Shown here: positions 16,870-26,165 of the stretch, in pieces
How positions within the stretch are numbered: the first letter of the stretch is position 1
How the letters are laid out: every line of letters begins with the position of its first letter
Assembly: GCA_002404755.1 (NCBI GenBank)
Contig: DHKI01000014.1
Span: forward strand, 17,299-81,298
Source of the DNA: Clostridiales bacterium UBA4698
Lineage (GTDB): Bacteria; Bacillota; Clostridia; TANB77; UBA1234
Direction: 5' to 3'
DNA: 64,000 nucleotides
The notes under the pieces: model-generated
What the model was told of the DNA's origin: nothing
Seen by the model: the letters and a program-made list of their open reading frames with translations, nothing else
The model's database searches: none
Made by a program: the position numbers and the translations under genes

Positions 16870-17087
16870 TTACTATTCAATCTTATATATTTTATCTTCG
16901 CAAAAAGTTTTCATTTTTTAGATTTCAAACAGCTTCGCCAAGCACTACGGATGTTCTTTAGCATGAGCAAGACATAAGACTTCAAAAGACAAGTCTTTAT
17001 GCTAAGAACACCACATATTGCTAAGCGAAGAACTCGCCTTCAAAAATGAAAACTTTTTACTCGAACATATATAAGATTGAATAGTAA
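16870..17087. repeat. Long inverted-repeat element, copy A (MITE-like)
   Basis: A 218-base element with perfect 21-base terminal inverted repeats (TTACTATTCAATC... and ...GATTGAATAGTAA), a second perfect 17-bp internal arm pair (AAAAAGTTTTCATTTTT) and a third (GTTCTTTAGCAT with ATGCTAAGAAC), so the whole unit folds into one long hairpin. Copy B at 53095-53312 is roughly 90% identical by eye, and several differences are paired changes that keep the stem. It encodes no protein. Confidence 0.85.
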
Positions 17088-17187
17088 TTCGAGCTTTTAC
17101 TTCTTTGCTACTTTATAGTATGCAAACCGCCTAAAAAGTGTTACAATATGTAAATAGAAATTTAACTTATATGAAAGGATTTTATTT

Positions 17188-19497
17188 ATGAACAAAGATA
17201 TAGAATTACTTGCTCCGGCAGGTACTTATTACGCATTTTTAGCCGCTATAGAAAACGGTGCAGATGCCATATATTTAGGTGGAAAGCTTTTTAATGCACG
17301 TGCAAATGCTAGCAACTTTTCGCTTGAAGAGCTTGAAGAAATGGTTAAATTTGCTCATTTAAGAAATGTAAAAATATATGTCACTTTAAATACTCTATTA
17401 AATAACGCAGAACTTGCAGAAGCTTTGGATTTTGCATATGATCTTTACAATATAAACATTGATGCAGTAATAGTACAAGATTTCGGGCTTGCAAAAGTCT
17501 TGCATGAATATATACCTGGCCTTGAACTACATGCAAGCACTCAAATGACAGTATACAACCTAGCCGGCGTCAAAGAGCTTCAAAAAGTTGGCTTTAAAAG
17601 GGTGGTACTTGCTAGAGAATTATCTTTTGAAGAAATAAAAAATATATGTGATAATACCGATGTTGAAATAGAAATTTTTATTCATGGTGCACTTTGTATC
17701 TCATACTCTGGTCAATGCCTTATGAGCAGTATGATTGGTGATAGAAGTGGAAATCGTGGAAAATGTGCTCAACCATGCAGACTTCCTTATACTCTGCTTA
17801 AAAACGATACTGAAGTTGCTAAAGGTTACCTACTTAGTCCAAAAGATTTATCTATGCTAGATTTAATATCTTCTATTCCAAATGTTAAATCGTTGAAAAT
17901 AGAAGGCAGAATGAAATCACCTGAATATGTTGCAACAACAGTTAAAACATATAGAAAATATATTGATAAATACCTAAATCACGAGGATTTTTCTATAAAT
18001 GAAACTGACAGAAAAAATATCGTACAAATATTTAATCGTGGTGGCTTTACATCAGCATACTTAAAGAAAAAACAAGGTAGCGATATGATGTGCTATGAAA
18101 AGCCTAAAAACTGGGGAATTTACATAGGTAAAGTTACTTCTTATGATGGAAAAAGATATATTGAAGTTTCTAATAAAGCAGAGCTTAATATCGGCGATGG
18201 TATCGAGATTTGGAATAATGAAAACACTCCTCCATCTACTATAATAAGTGAAATTGAAGGAAACAAGATTGGTAGAATACACGGAAATATACATGTTGGT
18301 GACAAAGTTTATAAGACATCTGATAAAAATTTAATGAAAGCCGCAAGAGAAAGTTTTTCTAGAAATTTCATTAAAAAATCACCTATTGATATGAAAGTTA
18401 AAATAAAAAAAGATGAGCCAATTTGCTTTGAAATAAACGGCATGCATTATAACTCTGACACAATCCCTGACATAGCACAAAACAAACCTATAACTAAAGA
18501 GAAAGTTATAGAGCAATTATCTAAAACCGGTGATACACCTTTCAAGGTAGAAAACTTAGATTTAATCTTAGATGAAAATTTATTTTTACCAATAAGTACA
18601 TTAAATGATTTAAGAAGAAATGCTTTAAAAAGTTATGAAGAATTCGTACTTAATAATGTACACGATAAAGTTATTAAAAAGCCATTAGAAACAGATTTCA
18701 AGCGTTCTAGCAAGCAAATAAATAATGTAACACTATGCGTAAGAAATCTAAGCGAAGATTACTTGAATCTAAAAAATGTTGACACAATTTATGTGCCTTT
18801 CAAAGAAGTACTAAAAAATAAAGAAACATTTGAAAAAGTGCCATTTAAGAAATACATCATGCTACCTACTATAACTAAAAACAATTATGACATTTTAATC
18901 AAAAAGCATGTCTTGGAATTTTCAAAAATTTGTGATGGTTTCGTACTTTCAAATATTGGTCAACTAGAATATTTTAATGGAATTGATACTGATTTGATAG
19001 CAAATTATACTTTCAACATTTTTAACAACTACTCAATTGATTATTTAAGTAAGCTAGGCTTTTCAAAAATAACGCTATCACCTGAGCTTACAAAAGAACA
19101 AATAAATTCTTTATCTTATGCCATTCCAAGCGAACTTATGGTATATGGAGCTCAAAGAGTTATGACATCTGAGCATTGCCCGGTTGGAAATTTAATCGGC
19201 AAATTTAGTGGAAGCAATGCTTGCTCAAAGCCATGTATTAAAAATGATAAATTTTATTTAAAAGATAGACTAGGAATGAAATTTGAAGTATTGCCAGATA
19301 ACATAGACTGTGAGTCAACGATTTATAACTCAAAAATAACATCTATAGAATCGAAAGATTTAAAAATAAATTCTATTAGAATTGATGTTACTGATGAGCC
19401 ATTAAATGAAGTACAAAAAATAATTAACACTCATAAATCTGGTCAAAAAATGTCTGGTGAAAAATACACAAACGGACACATAGCAAGAAGTGTGTAG
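17188..19497 (+). CDS. U32-family peptidase/collagenase-like protein (RlhA type)
   Basis: A 769-residue protein. The N-terminal U32 domain starts ELLAPAG and contains HASTQMTVYN and the signature EIFIHGALCISYSGQC with further cysteines in GNRGKCAQPCR, as in the iron-sulfur U32 proteins involved in tRNA/rRNA hydroxylation (RlhA/TrhP group). A C-terminal DUF3656-like half ends with another Cys cluster (EHCPVG..ACSKPC). The length matches the long YrrO/RlhA-like form. Transcribed alone on the plus strand. No CGG codon was seen in 769 codons. Confidence 0.88.
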   Translation: MNKDIELLAPAGTYYAFLAAIENGADAIYLGGKLFNARANASNFSLEELEEMVKFAHLRNVKIYVTLNTLLNNAELAEALDFAYDLYNINIDAVIVQDFGLAKVLHEYIPGLELHASTQMTVYNLAGVKELQKVGFKRVVLARELSFEEIKNICDNTDVEIEIFIHGALCISYSGQCLMSSMIGDRSGNRGKCAQPCRLPYTLLKNDTEVAKGYLLSPKDLSMLDLISSIPNVKSLKIEGRMKSPEYVATTVKTYRKYIDKYLNHEDFSINETDRKNIVQIFNRGGFTSAYLKKKQGSDMMCYEKPKNWGIYIGKVTSYDGKRYIEVSNKAELNIGDGIEIWNNENTPPSTIISEIEGNKIGRIHGNIHVGDKVYKTSDKNLMKAARESFSRNFIKKSPIDMKVKIKKDEPICFEINGMHYNSDTIPDIAQNKPITKEKVIEQLSKTGDTPFKVENLDLILDENLFLPISTLNDLRRNALKSYEEFVLNNVHDKVIKKPLETDFKRSSKQINNVTLCVRNLSEDYLNLKNVDTIYVPFKEVLKNKETFEKVPFKKYIMLPTITKNNYDILIKKHVLEFSKICDGFVLSNIGQLEYFNGIDTDLIANYTFNIFNNYSIDYLSKLGFSKITLSPELTKEQINSLSYAIPSELMVYGAQRVMTSEHCPVGNLIGKFSGSNACSKPCIKNDKFYLKDRLGMKFEVLPDNIDCESTIYNSKITSIESKDLKINSIRIDVTDEPLNEVQKIINTHKSGQKMSGEKYTNGHIARSV

Positions 19498-19521
19498 AAT
19501 AAGTCTTAGCGATACAAAATT

Positions 19522-19558
19522 AAGCCCAAACTGTTGTTTAATCTAACAGTCTGGGCTT
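19522..19558. terminator. Bidirectional terminator after U32 gene
   Basis: AAGCCCA..ACTGTT pairs with AACAGT..TGGGCTT (19522-19558), with T-runs after it. It separates the convergent U32 and FG-GAP genes. Confidence 0.82.
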
Positions 19559-19563
19559 TAATT

Positions 19564-20403
19564 TTAATATATTAAATTTCCAACTCTAACACCTTCAGCT
19601 TCTGCCATGTGCCATTTTCCATTTTCGAATCTCCATATTACTGTAACTTCATCTAATATGTCGTTATCTTCAAAAGCACAAATTCTTTGTGTTGTTTGTA
19701 TTCCAGATTTGTCGCTTAGCTTTACTATTTCTACGATTGTAAAACCAGTTGTTGTAACCTTTTTATTTTCACATATTATTTTCCCTGATTCATCTATTTT
19801 TTTAGAAGCTATGTAGTCGCTCTTTTTATCTGCTAAATCTAAATATAATTCTTTAGCTACCTTTCCACATCTTAAATGAGCCTTAACTCCATCAATTATT
19901 TCTCCGACAAATATTATGCCCCTATTCTCTCTTTGCCCCCATATATCTTTTAGTGTATCTTCTCTAACCTCCACTACTCTTATGTTTTTGGTTTTATCAT
20001 CATTTTCAAGAATTATAATAACATCCATTTTATCATCACCTGTTAGGTCGTTTAACAAAATTTTTGAATTCTGCCCACTAAAATTTTTAAGACTTGCTTT
20101 GGTAAAAGTTTGGTTTGCTGTGTCATATACAACCACATCTACTTTGTTCGACTTCATTTCATTTGCTTCATCTTTTTCACCAATCAAAATAATCATGTCG
20201 TTTTCGCCATCGCCTGTAACATCTCCTATTTTATAATTTATAACATACATTTGATTTTGATATTCAATTTCGTTAAATTCATCTCCAACATTTAATTCAA
20301 GTGGCTTAAATTCGCTTTTCTCTTTATCACCAAGCGACATGTTAATAAATATAGTTGCAACTACCAGTAATATAGTAATAAACCAAACAGTTTTCATTTT
20401 CAT
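19564..20403 (-). CDS. Secreted FG-GAP/VCBS-repeat-like protein
   Basis: A 279-residue protein with an N-terminal signal anchor (MKMKTVWFITILLVVATIF). Two calcium-loop repeats are visible: GDVTGDGENDMIILIG (about 59-74) and NDLTGDDKMDVIIIL (about 116-130), of the FG-GAP/integrin type. The C-terminal half ends in a beta-rich segment (VIWRFENGKWHMAEA). It is exported or membrane-anchored. Role unknown; such proteins are common in Clostridia near sporulation or wall genes. The start follows AGGAGGAG. Confidence 0.7.
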   Translation of the reverse strand: MKMKTVWFITILLVVATIFINMSLGDKEKSEFKPLELNVGDEFNEIEYQNQMYVINYKIGDVTGDGENDMIILIGEKDEANEMKSNKVDVVVYDTANQTFTKASLKNFSGQNSKILLNDLTGDDKMDVIIILENDDKTKNIRVVEVREDTLKDIWGQRENRGIIFVGEIIDGVKAHLRCGKVAKELYLDLADKKSDYIASKKIDESGKIICENKKVTTTGFTIVEIVKLSDKSGIQTTQRICAFEDNDILDEVTVIWRFENGKWHMAEAEGVRVGNLIY

Positions 20404-20462
20404 AAAAAACTCCTCCTTTATACTATAAGTATTAGGAGGAGTTTTTAAATATACATATATTT

Positions 20463-20777
20463 TTAATATGGTAATGGATTCGAACTAAGCTTTATTATTA
20501 AGCCCATATTGTCATCCTTCGCTGCAATATTTTTTCTTATCGCACCACATTTCTTACACTTATATACGATTACATACCCTTTTTTAGGACTATTCTCTAT
20601 TCCAATAGGCTCTAGCATTCCATGGCAATCTTCGGCTCTATCTCCTGGATTTATATCTACATGTTTTGCATATAAACAATATGGACAATGGTCCCTGCTT
20701 GTGTAATGTAATTTTGGAACTTCTTTTCCACAATTTTCACATATAAATTCTTCATCTATCTCTGTAAAATTAGACAT
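20463..20777 (-). CDS. RNHCP-domain zinc protein
   Basis: A 104-residue protein with two zinc clusters, CENCGKEVP...CPYC and CHGMLEPIG...CKKCGAIRKN. The segment NHCP-like DHCPYCLYAKHVD matches the RNHCP family, found in Firmicutes next to nucleic-acid genes and of unknown biochemistry. No membrane segment. It follows the TGS-kinase gene by 14 bases on the minus strand and is probably co-transcribed. Confidence 0.82.
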   Translation of the reverse strand: MSNFTEIDEEFICENCGKEVPKLHYTSRDHCPYCLYAKHVDINPGDRAEDCHGMLEPIGIENSPKKGYVIVYKCKKCGAIRKNIAAKDDNMGLIIKLSSNPLPY

Positions 20778-20791
20778 GTTTTTCTCTCTTT

Positions 20792-22438
20792 CTATCTATA
20801 AAAACATCCTCCGCCAATAAACTCTCTTATTATCGAATTTATCGGGATTTGTTCCGTGCTCATTGGCAAAAAGTATCCTAAAAATTCATAAAGTCTCTTA
20901 GCCTCTGAATATTCTGGATGTGTGTTATCCACTGCTGCAAGAAGTGGCTCTACATAAGATTTTAAAACTGCTGTTTCATATACTAAAGAAGAATTGAACA
21001 TTACATCAGCATCTTCTTGATATGGGAATATATACTTTTCTTCGCCATTTCTAACTGATGGCCACATCTGTATTGTGGCAATTGCATTATGACCTCTATA
21101 CTTACTGTCTCTAAGCATTCTTCTTATAAGTCTTGAATCTGATGTCGAAACTCTATTACAATCATCAACATTTAATGCCGTTAATGCACTAATATATATT
21201 TTAAATTTATTTTCTCTTGGTATAGATTTTGTAAGCTCTTCATTTAATCCATGAATTCCCTCTATAACAATTATTTCATTATCATTTAATTTAGCTGTAT
21301 TACCTAAATATTTTCTATGACCTGTACTAAAATCAAATGTTGGCAAACTTATTTCTTCACCATTTAAAAGTGCTGATAATTGCTCATTGAATAAATTAAC
21401 ATCGATTGCCTCTAGACATTCAAAATCATAATTTCCATTTTCATCTTTTGGATTATGCTCTCTGTTTACAAAGTAGTTATCCATAGATAATGTAATTACT
21501 TTGTATCCATTGACTCTAAGTTGTATTCCTAATCTTTGAGCAAATGTTGTTTTTCCCGAAGATGATGGACCAGCTATCAAAACTATTTTCTTATTTTTAT
21601 CAGCTGCAATCATATCAGCAATTTGTGCAATTTTCTTTTCGTGTAATGCTTCTGAAATTCTAATAAGCTCTCCAACATTTCCGCTCTTTATCCAATTATT
21701 AAGCTCCGAAACATTTTCAACTTCTAATACTTTATGTATCTTATCGTACTCTGCAAATGTATTGTATAGCTTTTTAGTTTCTTTTACCTGTATCACTTTT
21801 TTCGGATTATATCTTCTAGGATAAACCAACAATACTCCATTATCATATGATGTAAGTTCGAAATATTTTAGGCACTTAGTTGATATTGGCATTACTCCAT
21901 AAAAATAATTATATGTCTCACCACAATAATATATTGATACATATGGCTTTGCTCTATTTTCCATAAGTCCAATTCTATCTAATCTATTATTCTTTTTATA
22001 TAATTCTTTTGCTTCATCAATAGTTAAAATCTTCTTTATAAATGGTAAGTCTTCTTTTATTATTTCGTTCATTCTATCAATTACTTTCGTAACCATTTCA
22101 TCTGTAATCTCAGTACCATCAGCAGACTCGCAATATATTGAATGACCTAAGCAATAATTTACTATAATTCGATAATCAGGATATAACTCCTCAAAAGCCT
22201 TAAGCATAACAAATGTTAGTCCTCTAACATAAATTCTATTACCATCAGCAGTTGTATAATCAACAAGCTCCAAATCACAATCTTTTTCTATTTTAGTTTC
22301 TAATGATTTTACTTCATTAAAAAGCTTGCATGCCATTATTTCATCTTCATCAACATTCAAATTTTTTCTTATAAAATCTATGACTTTAGTTCCCTCTGAA
22401 GTATCATAATCCAATCCGTCAAATGTAACCTTAACCAT
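20792..22438 (-). CDS. TGS/ThrRS-like N-terminus fused to uridine kinase-like domain
   Basis: A 548-residue protein. The N-terminal third carries a TGS-like domain and a ThrRS-type editing-like domain (LGHSIYCESADG); the C-terminal half is a P-loop nucleoside kinase with Walker A IAGPSSSGKTTF and MDNYFVNREHNP as in uridine kinases. This fused nucleoside kinase architecture is widespread in Clostridia. The start at MVKVTF follows AAAGGAGG with seven-base spacing, better than the upstream candidate. The substrate cannot be told from sequence. Confidence 0.85.
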   Translation of the reverse strand: MVKVTFDGLDYDTSEGTKVIDFIRKNLNVDEDEIMACKLFNEVKSLETKIEKDCDLELVDYTTADGNRIYVRGLTFVMLKAFEELYPDYRIIVNYCLGHSIYCESADGTEITDEMVTKVIDRMNEIIKEDLPFIKKILTIDEAKELYKKNNRLDRIGLMENRAKPYVSIYYCGETYNYFYGVMPISTKCLKYFELTSYDNGVLLVYPRRYNPKKVIQVKETKKLYNTFAEYDKIHKVLEVENVSELNNWIKSGNVGELIRISEALHEKKIAQIADMIAADKNKKIVLIAGPSSSGKTTFAQRLGIQLRVNGYKVITLSMDNYFVNREHNPKDENGNYDFECLEAIDVNLFNEQLSALLNGEEISLPTFDFSTGHRKYLGNTAKLNDNEIIVIEGIHGLNEELTKSIPRENKFKIYISALTALNVDDCNRVSTSDSRLIRRMLRDSKYRGHNAIATIQMWPSVRNGEEKYIFPYQEDADVMFNSSLVYETAVLKSYVEPLLAAVDNTHPEYSEAKRLYEFLGYFLPMSTEQIPINSIIREFIGGGCFYR

Positions 22439-22587
22439 ACTCATTCCTCCTTTGTATACAAAAACCTGCACACAATTATATTTTATATAATTATATGCAG
22501 GTAGTCAACTAAATAACCTTGCGTTACAAATAAAAAAATACCTATTACATATTTCTAAAACAGCTTTTTTTCACTTCTACATTAAAG

Positions 22588-22866
22588 TTAATTTTTCAAT
22601 ACGAGTTTTTTCCCGTTTTTAGTATATTTTATTGTAGTACAATTATTCAGACGTCCTCTATCTATCACACTATTTTCAATAGCATTTTGAGCAATCTTTA
22701 TCAAAGCTCCATGTGTGACTATCAAAATCCTTTTTCCACTGTATTTTTTCATAATTTCTTTCAAAAAATTTACGATTCTTATTTCTGCCTCCTTATCAGT
22801 TTCATTTCCATCTTGTTTTTTGTTACCCCAACCTCTTTCTAACAATCTTTTAATTTGTTCTAACAT
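22588..22866 (-). pseudogene. Truncated histidine phosphatase (C-terminal half)
   Basis: A 92-residue frame that corresponds only to the C-terminal part of a phosphoglycerate-mutase-like phosphatase: ETDKEAEIRIVNFLKEI, then the second catalytic His in ILIVTHGALIKIA. The N-terminal RHG motif is absent. It overlaps the end of the intact phosphatase gene upstream by 17 bases, so it looks like a decayed tandem relative. A short functional protein cannot be excluded. Confidence 0.55.
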
Positions 22867-23389
22867 AGTTATTGTTAGACAGATATGCCTTTAAATTGCT
22901 AATAGCCGCACTATGTGTAATAACAGCAATTCTTTTATATCTCGTTTCTTTACATACCTCAATCAGAAAATTTATCATTCTTTCATTTAAAGCATTTATA
23001 CTTTCACCACCATCAATAGCCAAACTATGGTTAGCAAAACATTTACGCACATTTTCCTGATTAATAAATTCATCTTTTTTCAAGCCTTGATACTTTCCCA
23101 TATTTAATCCCCTAATCTTTTCACTATAAAATACAGGTAAGTGAAGAAATTTGTTAGCCAAATTAGCTGTATCAGCAGCTCTTTCTAAATCAGAAGAAAA
23201 AATCGCTTCAATTCGGTTTTCTTGCAAACTATTAGATATCTCTTCAATCTGCTCATAACCATGCTTAGTAAAATATATGTTAGCATTTTTTAATTGCCCA
23301 GTAATTCTATCCTCAACATTCCAATTAGTTTCACCATGTCTGTACAAAAATATCATTTTTGATTTGTTATCCATTTCATTTTCAGACAT
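22850..23389 (-). CDS. Histidine phosphatase family protein
   Basis: A 179-residue protein with the phosphohistidine motif FLYRHGETNW (about residues 14-23), IFSSDLERAADTA and the distal VITHSAAIS. This is the broad phosphoglycerate mutase-like family; the substrate cannot be assigned. The start follows GGAGGTTAT. It is the first of a minus-strand group containing damaged genes. Confidence 0.8.
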   Translation of the reverse strand: MSENEMDNKSKMIFLYRHGETNWNVEDRITGQLKNANIYFTKHGYEQIEEISNSLQENRIEAIFSSDLERAADTANLANKFLHLPVFYSEKIRGLNMGKYQGLKKDEFINQENVRKCFANHSLAIDGGESINALNERMINFLIEVCKETRYKRIAVITHSAAISNLKAYLSNNNYVRTN

Positions 23390-23404
23390 ATAACCTCCAT
23401 TTTA

Positions 23405-23926
23405 TTATTTTTCGCTATTATACCATTCTTTTGCTCTTGCTAGTAAATCAGTAACGTATCCGCTTTTAATTGCTTTATACTCTTTTCTATCCGTAATTCC
23501 TTTAGTTATAATCTCATTTTTAAAATCGGAATATTTTTGTGCCTCATCTTTGTTTTGTATCAAGTATTCTTTAAGAATAATAAAATCTAAATATCTTTCT
23601 GTATCAGAAATAACTAAATGAATATGGATGTCACCCGAACCAGTTTCAGACGCTGTTGAAGAAAAAAACTGATATACTTCATCTCTGCTTTTTTTGCTAG
23701 CTACAAAACCTTTTTCTTCTAAAATTTTGATAATTTTTTCAAACTCTTCTGAATTCTTCGCACCCACTAGTATGTCTATTATATTTTTTCCATACATATT
23801 TGGAATAGCTGTGGAACCAACTTGCGTTATCGGTATGGATGCACCTAATTCTTCCCTCAAATTTTTTTCTATCGCATTATACAACTTTTTATTTTCTAAG
23901 TAATTCTGTTTTACAAGTGTTACCAT
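23405..23926 (-). CDS. GrpB/UPF0157 nucleotidyltransferase-fold protein
   Basis: A 173-residue protein with the GrpB pattern QVGSTAIPNMYGKNIIDILVG (about 36-56) and IHIHLVISD (about 101-109), a nucleotidyltransferase fold of uncertain activity. Length is typical. It lies 15 bases before the histidine phosphatase gene on the same strand. Confidence 0.82.
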   Translation of the reverse strand: MVTLVKQNYLENKKLYNAIEKNLREELGASIPITQVGSTAIPNMYGKNIIDILVGAKNSEEFEKIIKILEEKGFVASKKSRDEVYQFFSSTASETGSGDIHIHLVISDTERYLDFIILKEYLIQNKDEAQKYSDFKNEIITKGITDRKEYKAIKSGYVTDLLARAKEWYNSEK

Positions 23927-23968
23927 AATATTAACTTTCTCCCATACTAAGTTTATTATATAAATCTT

Positions 23969-24436
23969 TTACACTTTTTCAAGTTGTCCAAATGAATTAA
24001 ATGGTAATTCTTCATTTGCAAAATATTTATACCACAAAGGGCGATAATTCTCCCATCTTTTTGGTCTATACTTGACATCTTTAAATATTTTTTCTAACTG
24101 TATTCTACTTTCTAAATAATATGACAATCTTTTTGCTTCTGCCTCCATAACATTTGCTTGTCCAATTGTTTGTGTTTGATACACATTAACAATCGGAAAA
24201 TGATTAAAACTCTCTTTTAAAAATTTAAATCCATTAACCATATCTTCTATAGTATCCAAACCAGAAATATATGATATTGTAGTTTTTATATTATGTTTTT
24301 TGGCTAATTCAAGAGTATTTCTAGCATCATTAACTGTTATCAACGATTTAGTTTTTGACAAAAGCAACTCACGTTTTGAAAAATTATCAAGAGCATATAT
24401 GAGTGAAAATTTTCCTAGTCGTAGAAGCATATCCAT
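23969..24436 (-). pseudogene. C-terminal fragment of a radical SAM protein
   Basis: A 155-residue frame resembling the second half of a radical SAM barrel: SLITVNDARNTLELAKK, TTISYISGLDTIEDMV and NVYQTQTIGQANVME, then a basic RPKRWENYRPLWYKY tail. The Cys motif that binds the iron-sulfur cluster is missing. Its first codons overlap, in another frame, the broken end of the PHP gene, so a deletion probably fused the two genes around 24390-24430. Confidence 0.6.
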
Positions 24437-24854
24437 GCTGTATCATATATCTGACTATGTCACGTTTACTAATTATATCAGAAGTCATTACATCTTCTAC
24501 GCCTTTTATGGATATATCCACACCTTCTTCTTTCAAAATTCTAATCGTCTGCTCTGCACCACTTTTATTAAGCTCCCTATACCTACGTAAAAAGCTGTCA
24601 ACCGCAATAAGATTCTTCACTCCATATCCCAATAAATGCATTCCAGAAACATTAGTTGCAACTTCCACACCTGCTATAACCTTCATGCCATACCGCAAAC
24701 TCAAATCTTCTACTTCGCTAAGATTTTCTATAGTGTCATGATCAGTAATTGCAATCTCATCAAGTTTTAGCCTTGATGCCATTGATAAAATCTCTTCCAG
24801 AGTAAAATCGCCATCTGAATATGTGGTATGCACATGCAAATCAACTTTCATCAT
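24387..24854 (-). pseudogene. N-terminal fragment of a PHP-domain phosphoesterase
   Basis: A 155-residue frame that begins as a normal PHP protein: MMKVDLHVHTTYSDGDFTL, ITDHDTIENL and AGVEVATNVSGMHLLGYG carry the metal-binding His and Asp residues. Homology stops near STTRKIF, and the frame ends a few codons later inside the radical SAM fragment. A full PHP protein would need about 120 more residues. It contains one CGG codon (LSLRYGM) read as Arg, unlike native genes. Confidence 0.65.
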
Positions 24855-24947
24855 AAGTAACCTCCATAAATTATTATCAGAGTGTATTCTTCACTTGTAG
24901 ACACTTAACGTATTTTATATCAATCTTTAATATCTTTCAATTTTGTT

Positions 24948-26093
24948 TTATGTAACCTTTCGCTTTTTTAAAAATTTAACTAAATCTTTTTTGTCCGCTA
25001 TATAAAAATTCATATCATCATACCAACTGCTGTCAGGAGCGTGAGAATCTGACCCTATTACTCTTATCATATTAAGTTCGTGCAATTTATTATAAAATTG
25101 TTGTAAATCTTTATAATTTGTCTGCCTGCTTAATTCCATTCCAGAAATATTATTACTCAGTCTCATAATCGAATCTATATTTGCCAACTTTTCTTCGCTT
25201 GGGTGTGCAAATATGGTAATATATTTTTTATTCAACTGTTCTAATTTTAATTGATTATAGTTATTCACTGACAAACTACCACAACTTTTATATTGTTGAA
25301 AATAATCGTCATCCACACCTTTAACAGCTAACATTGAATGCAAAAATCTAGTACTATTATTACACGCATTAGGGTTATTTTTATACCTTTCTTCTAAAAT
25401 TTTATATCTATTCGCTTTCATTTGTTTTCTTTCATCGCATTCATCTTGTACATTGTCACTCAAAAGTCTATAAAATATGTCCCATGTTGTTACATTACTT
25501 TCACTTAATGAATGCATTAAATATTCCATAAGTGTTGAATATTCTGGTATAGGTCTTTTAAATTTTTTTAAATAATTCACATAATCTTCCTTCGAACATT
25601 TTATGTTATATTTTTTTATAAAAAACTGCAATGTTGCATTTTCAGATATTCTATTAAACTGTATATCAATTCTTCGCCACAAAGCTTCTTCATTGTGTTT
25701 TACATTTTCTATTAAATCATTGTCTTTTGGATTTATCATTAGTTGCAATATATGACATTGACTTCCATATTCTTTGTTTTCCACTGTAAACTCTATACCT
25801 GGAACAATTATCTGAATTACCTTTTCATTATCTTTCATATATCTATATAAATCATTATATATCCCTATCGCATCATGATCAGTTATCGATATAATATCCA
25901 ACCCAAGACTTTGAGCACGAAAAATTATTTAATCTAAATTTTGTTTTCCATCAGCAGAATAATCAGAGTGTATATGAAAATCGGTATAAATTTTTTCCTT
26001 ATTCAAAATAAGTGCCTCTATTCTCTTTATTGTTTCATTTAAATACGTATTCCAAAACGAATAGTCATTTTCCACAAGATTCCCTTCTTTCAT
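24948..26093 (-). pseudogene. PHP-domain protein with in-frame stop
   Basis: Reading from ATG at 26093 gives a PHP protein whose N-terminal metal motif DFHIHSDYSADGKQNLD is followed at codon 55 by TAA (25929-25931). The same frame then continues IIFRAQSLGLDIISITDHDAIGIYN and on to 24948 with GSDSHAPDSSW near the end. One nonsense change in a 382-codon gene explains the break. The downstream part alone (from 25901) lacks the first metal site. Confidence 0.78.
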
Positions 26094-26165
26094 CGTAAAA
26101 ATACAGACTTCTCATATAAATTCAAATTAAACATTAAATATTGTTTTACTTCTCAAGCAATGCAA

